Positions 60,036 to 64,000 of a stretch of DNA of 64,000 nt are shown piece after piece (the first letter of the stretch is position 1; each line of letters opens with the position of its first letter). This DNA is from Prunus persica (taxonomy: Eukaryota; Streptophyta; Magnoliopsida; Rosales; Rosaceae). The stretch spans positions 8,332,756-8,396,755 of the forward strand of contig NC_034014.1 of assembly GCF_000346465.2 (NCBI RefSeq), in the 5' to 3' direction. Made by a program: the position numbers and the translations under genes. The notes beneath the pieces are model-generated. The model searched no databases, was not told where the DNA came from, and worked only from the letters and a program-made list of their open reading frames with translations.

Positions 60036-61270
60036 AGCTTAGACAGCAACATGCTCCTGCCAATTGCAACCTGTAATTTCATCACTTACAGAATTATCAC
60101 TAATTCTGTGATGTTCCTAGAACTTCTAGGGTGTGCTACTTTTATGAGGTTCTTATTTCGTAATTGTTCTTTTAGACAGACTTCCGTGGGAACCATCAAA
60201 GTTCCAACTGAAAATGTTTTCTTTCAAGGTTTAACTTGCAGCTGCTATTGTCTTACAAACTAGTATGATGAACACTGGGTTCCCCGGATCAAAGAGAATA
60301 AATAATATGTGGATTTCTATCCAACTGAGGATAGTGTCTTTGTGGAAGTCGTGCTTCGCTTTCTTTTTCATATATCTATTTTTTCTAGTGAACTTCCTTT
60401 TTAATTTATTGATATCCTCAAAATGACATGTCTCGAGAAATACTTACCTGTATCGGAGTGTATTTGGAAGTCCCTCGCGATTCTCTGAACCAAGATGGGA
60501 TCTGCTGGGGTGTGGTTTTCAGCTTAGGCAACAATATCACAGGGGTTAAAAAAATTGAATGTGAGTGTTTGATGTAGAATCTGACCACATGAAATGAAAG
60601 GAATAGAAATGAACTAGAAAACAGAGTTCAGATGGCTAAAATACAATTGTGCTGCATATTATATTGGGCACAAACCGCTGTATTACTTGTCAATTGTACA
60701 TCTCTGTAAAGGAGGCAAACTGCAGCATTTAAGTTGAATGAATTTGGAACGATGAACCTGAACCGAAAGTGCATAATAATGTATTCAGAAATCATTCATA
60801 TGCAACTTTGGAAACGTTCACACTTTTTCTTCTTCTTGTTAATAATCTCTCAGCCTATATTAAGGTGAGATGAAACAATGAAAAATCGAAAAAGTTGTTA
60901 ATAATCTGTCAGCCTATATTTAGTTTTGTAGGTTTTGCAAGGCATTGCAAACATGTTTGATTTCCCACATTGGAACACTAGAGTTCCTTGGAAGTCTTTA
61001 TAAGACCTACTCTTGGAAATAGAATAGTTTGTATTGGATATGGAAGTGACCCAATTGAGTAGCTTGTGGGTATGGCCATTGGTTAAATGCGTAATTAGTT
61101 GGGTCAATAGTTATTAATATGTTTAATTAATCAATCAATTACCCGAGTCTCTATTGTACCCTTTTAATTTTTTACGTTTCCAAAGTTATTATCCGTATAA
61201 AAAATTTAGCACTTTCACATTTAATACTCTATTATACACGTACGAACATATTTTTCAACAATACATTCAT
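60036..61270. other. Intergenic, no gene seen
   Basis: AT-rich. GTTAATAATCTNTCAGCCTA occurs twice (about 60837 and 60897). A TTTCCCACATTGG plus TTTATAAG arrangement at about 60963-61005 looks like LTR debris. Confidence 0.4.
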
Positions 61271-64000
61271 GTTCTATACACGTCTAATATTTAATACACG
61301 TATTTTTTACAAAATTTGCAGCAAGACACACAAAATTCACGTATTATACAAATAATTCTCATATACTATTGAATAAGAATAATACGTGCTATAAAAATTA
61401 TATTACAATATTGTAAAGTGGTCGATTGGATATGTTCAAACTAGCAAATTAATATGCATGCATAAAGTACAAACTAATGCAATTAGGAGGGTCCTTTTTT
61501 CTTGAATTTTATTTATTTATTCATTAAATAGTACAGCCGGGGGGCTATACCTTGTGAAAATAATGTATTTAAATGGTATAGCCGGGCGGCTATAATATGT
61601 TTTAAAAAAATATTAATAATTTTTGACACGTGGCGCAAGAGGGTTCTCTTTTCAGGGAAAAAAAAAAAACTAGTACAGCCGAACGGCTATAGTCCGTGTT
61701 TTGAATTTTTTTAAAAATAGACACTGTTGACACGTGGCGGATAATCGGTGGTGGTCCTTTTTTAATATTAAAAATAGTATAGCCGGACGGCTATACTATT
61801 TTACACGTGGCCACCAAAGGGCTGTGCGTCTGTTCACTTTTATATATAGAGAGAGTAAATAGTATCGCCGTGCGGCTATACTGGATTTTTAAAAATTTAA
61901 AAAAATAGTATAGCCGGCCGGCCGTACTCTTTTTAATTTTTAAAATTTTCTTCCATAAATAGTATAGACGAGTGGCAATAGTCTTTTATATCTGTACACG
62001 TCTCACATTTTTAAAAAAGAAAATGTGAAATAATCGCATTGTACATGTACGTACGTATTTCTAATATTTAATACACATATTTTTTACAAAATTTGCAGTA
62101 AAACATACAAAATTCACGTATTATACAAATAATTCTCACATACTATTGAATAAGAATAATACGTGCTATAAAAATTATATTACAATATTGTAAAGTGGCC
62201 AATTAATATTTACTTTGGATATGTTGAAACTAGCAAATTAATATGTATGAAGTACAAACTAAGCAATTAGGAGGGTCCATTTTTCTTGAATTTTATTTAT
62301 TTATTCATTAAATAGTACAGCCGGGGGGCTATACCTTGTGAAAATAATGTATTTAAATGGTATAGCCGGTCGGCTATACTACGTTTAAAAAAAATATTAA
62401 TAATGTTTTACACGTGGCGCAAGAGGGTTCTCTTTTCCAGAAAAAAAAAAAAAAGAAAGTAGTACGGCCGAACGGCTATACTCCGTGTTTTGAAATTTTT
62501 TAAAAATAGACCTCTGTTGACACGTGGCGTATAATCGGTGGGGGTCCCTTTTTAATATTAAAAATAGTATCGCCGAACGGCTATACTATTTTACACGTGG
62601 CCACCAAGGGGCTGTGCGTCTGTTCACTTTTATATATATGTATAGAGTAAATCGTATAGCCGTGCGGCTATTCTGGATTTTTAAAAATGTTTCAAAAAAA
62701 AAGTATAGCCGGCCGGCTGTACTCTATTTAATTTTTAAAATTTTCTTCCACAAATAGTATAGACGAGTGGCAATAGTCTTTTATATCTGTACACGTCTCA
62801 CACTTTTAAAAAAGAAAATGTGGAATAATCGCATTGTACTTGTACGTTCGTATTTCTAATATTTAATACACATATTTTTTATAAAATTTGCAGTAAAACA
62901 TACAAAATTCACTTATTATACAAATAATTCTCACATACTATTGAATAAGAAAAATACGTGCTATAAAAATTATATTACAATATTGTAAAGTGGCCGATTA
63001 ATATTTACTTTGGATATGTTGAAACTAGCAAATTAATATGCATAAAGTACAAACGAATGCAATTAAGATGGTCCTTTTTTCTTGAATTTTAGTTTTTTAT
63101 TCATTAAATCGTACAGCCAGGGGGCTATACCTTGTGAAAATAATGTATTTAAATGGTATAGCCGGTCGGCTATACTACGTTTTATAAAAATATTAATAAT
63201 GTTTGACACGTGGCGCCAGAGGTATCGCTTTTCCAGAAAAAAAAAAAAAAAAAGTAGTACAGCCGAACGGCTATACTCCGTGTTTTGAATTTTTTTTAAA
63301 ATAGACACTGTTGACACGTGGCGGATAATCGGTGGGGGTCCTTTTTTAATATTAAAAATAGTATAGCCGCACTATATATACATATAGAGTAAATAGTATA
63401 GCCGTGCGGCTTTACTGGATTTTTAAAAATGTTTTTTAAAAAATAGTATAGCCGGCCGGCTGTACTCTTTTTAATTTTTAAAATTTTCTTCCATAAATAG
63501 TATAGACGAGTGGCAATTGTCTTTTATATCTGTACACGTCTCACATTTTTAAAGAAGAAAATGTGGAATAATCGCATTGTACATGTACGTACGTATTTCT
63601 AATATTTAATACACATATTTTTTACAAAATTTGCAGTAAAACATACAAAATTCACGTATTATACAAAGAATTCTCACATACTATTGAATAAGAATAATAC
63701 GTGCTATAAAAATTATATTACAATATTGTAAAGTGGCCAATTAATATTTACTTTGGATATGTTGAAACTAGCAAATTAATATGTATAAAGTACAAACCAA
63801 TGCAATTAGGAGGGTCCTTTTTTCTTGAATTTTATTTATTTATTCATTAAATAGTACAGCCGGGGGGGCTATACCTTGTGAAAATAATGTATTTAAATGG
63901 TATAGCCGGTCGGCTATACTACGTTTTAAAAAAATATTAATAATTTTTGACACGTGGCGCAAGAGGGTTCTCTTGTTAGGAAAAAAGCTAGTACAGCCGC
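61270..64000 (+). repeat. Tandem array of 0.75-0.8-kb units rich in short palindromes
   Basis: A shared landmark (AATTAGGAGGGTCC or a close variant) recurs at 61481, 62265, 63061 and 63804, giving periods of 784, 796 and 743. The sequence before the first landmark (about 61270-61480) matches the end of each unit, so about 3.5 units are visible and the array runs off the window. Each unit has about six palindromes of the form TATAGCCG-NN-CGGCTATA or close variants, plus a degenerate one. In unit 1 they lie at 61531-61550, 61575-61594, 61673-61692, 61776-61797, 61861-61882 and 61907-61928, with the degenerate one at 61960-61983. Three ACACGTGGC motifs occur in unit 1 (61626, 61730, 61803). No protein is supported. 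The short period of the third unit comes from a deletion of about 50 bp near 63370. Confidence 0.9.

Noticed and set aside
60963..61005. Second USE-like TTTCCCACATTGG with TTTATAAG
   Set aside because: Two mismatches to the consensus and no recognisable snRNA, U3, U6 or TR sequence downstream. LTR debris is more likely.
62524..63317. Short open frames within the terminal array
   Set aside because: They follow the palindromes in arbitrary frames, have no start context and no similarity to any family I know.
61270..64000. CRISPR array
   Set aside because: This is a plant genome; the palindromes are unevenly spaced within a large tandem unit and there are no unique spacers or cas genes.

Overview
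This is plant nuclear DNA, most likely from a eudicot: AT-rich intergenic sequence, GT-AG introns, pyrimidine-rich leaders, and copia, gypsy-type, MITE and endogenous pararetrovirus (EPRV) remnants. The gene set and EPRV content would suit Rosaceae, but that is inference. There is no bacterial-style organisation.

Layout. 1-2.8 kb: 3' part of a decayed Ty1/copia element with its 3' LTR. 3.1-5.5 kb: a 2.4-kb solo LTR with a perfect 5-bp target duplication. 6.6-10.2 kb and 15.8-20.3 kb: two intact tandem paralogues of S28 serine (prolyl) carboxypeptidase, nine exons each. Between them, on the minus strand at about 12.26-12.55 kb, is a non-coding gene that I read as the telomerase RNA (TR): a plant Pol III type-3 promoter (USE plus TATA), a telomere-repeat template, a pseudoknot, long-range closing helices and a T-run terminator. 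20.8-21.7 kb: a copia remnant. 21.95-22.96 kb: a nested set of small transposons. 23.25-33.5 kb: an ATP10-type mitochondrial ATP synthase assembly factor whose fourth intron (8.15 kb) holds a scrambled cluster of EPRV pieces in both orientations. 34.3-41.0 kb: repeats and intergenic DNA. 41.1-47.7 kb: an AGO5-like Argonaute with 22 coding exons. 48.5-48.7 kb: a promoter-proximal foldback. 49.8-53.5 kb, minus strand: a membrane-tethered A1 aspartic protease with ten exons. 58.66-60.0 kb: a broken RBR (RING-IBR) E3 ligase gene. About 61.27 kb to the window end: a tandem array of about 0.75-0.8-kb units, each with about six GC-centred palindromes and up to three ACGT-core (G-box/ABRE-like) motifs.

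The protein genes do not form one pathway. The two carboxypeptidases are a local duplication. From memory, ATP10 and an A1 aspartic protease are neighbours in Arabidopsis (At1g08220/At1g08210); if so, their proximity here may be ancestral. The main discoveries are the TR gene, the terminal palindrome array and the rearranged EPRV cluster inside a housekeeping gene.

Exon boundaries were derived by eye from splice consensus, reading frame and agreement between paralogues or with remembered family motifs. No database search or folding program was run.
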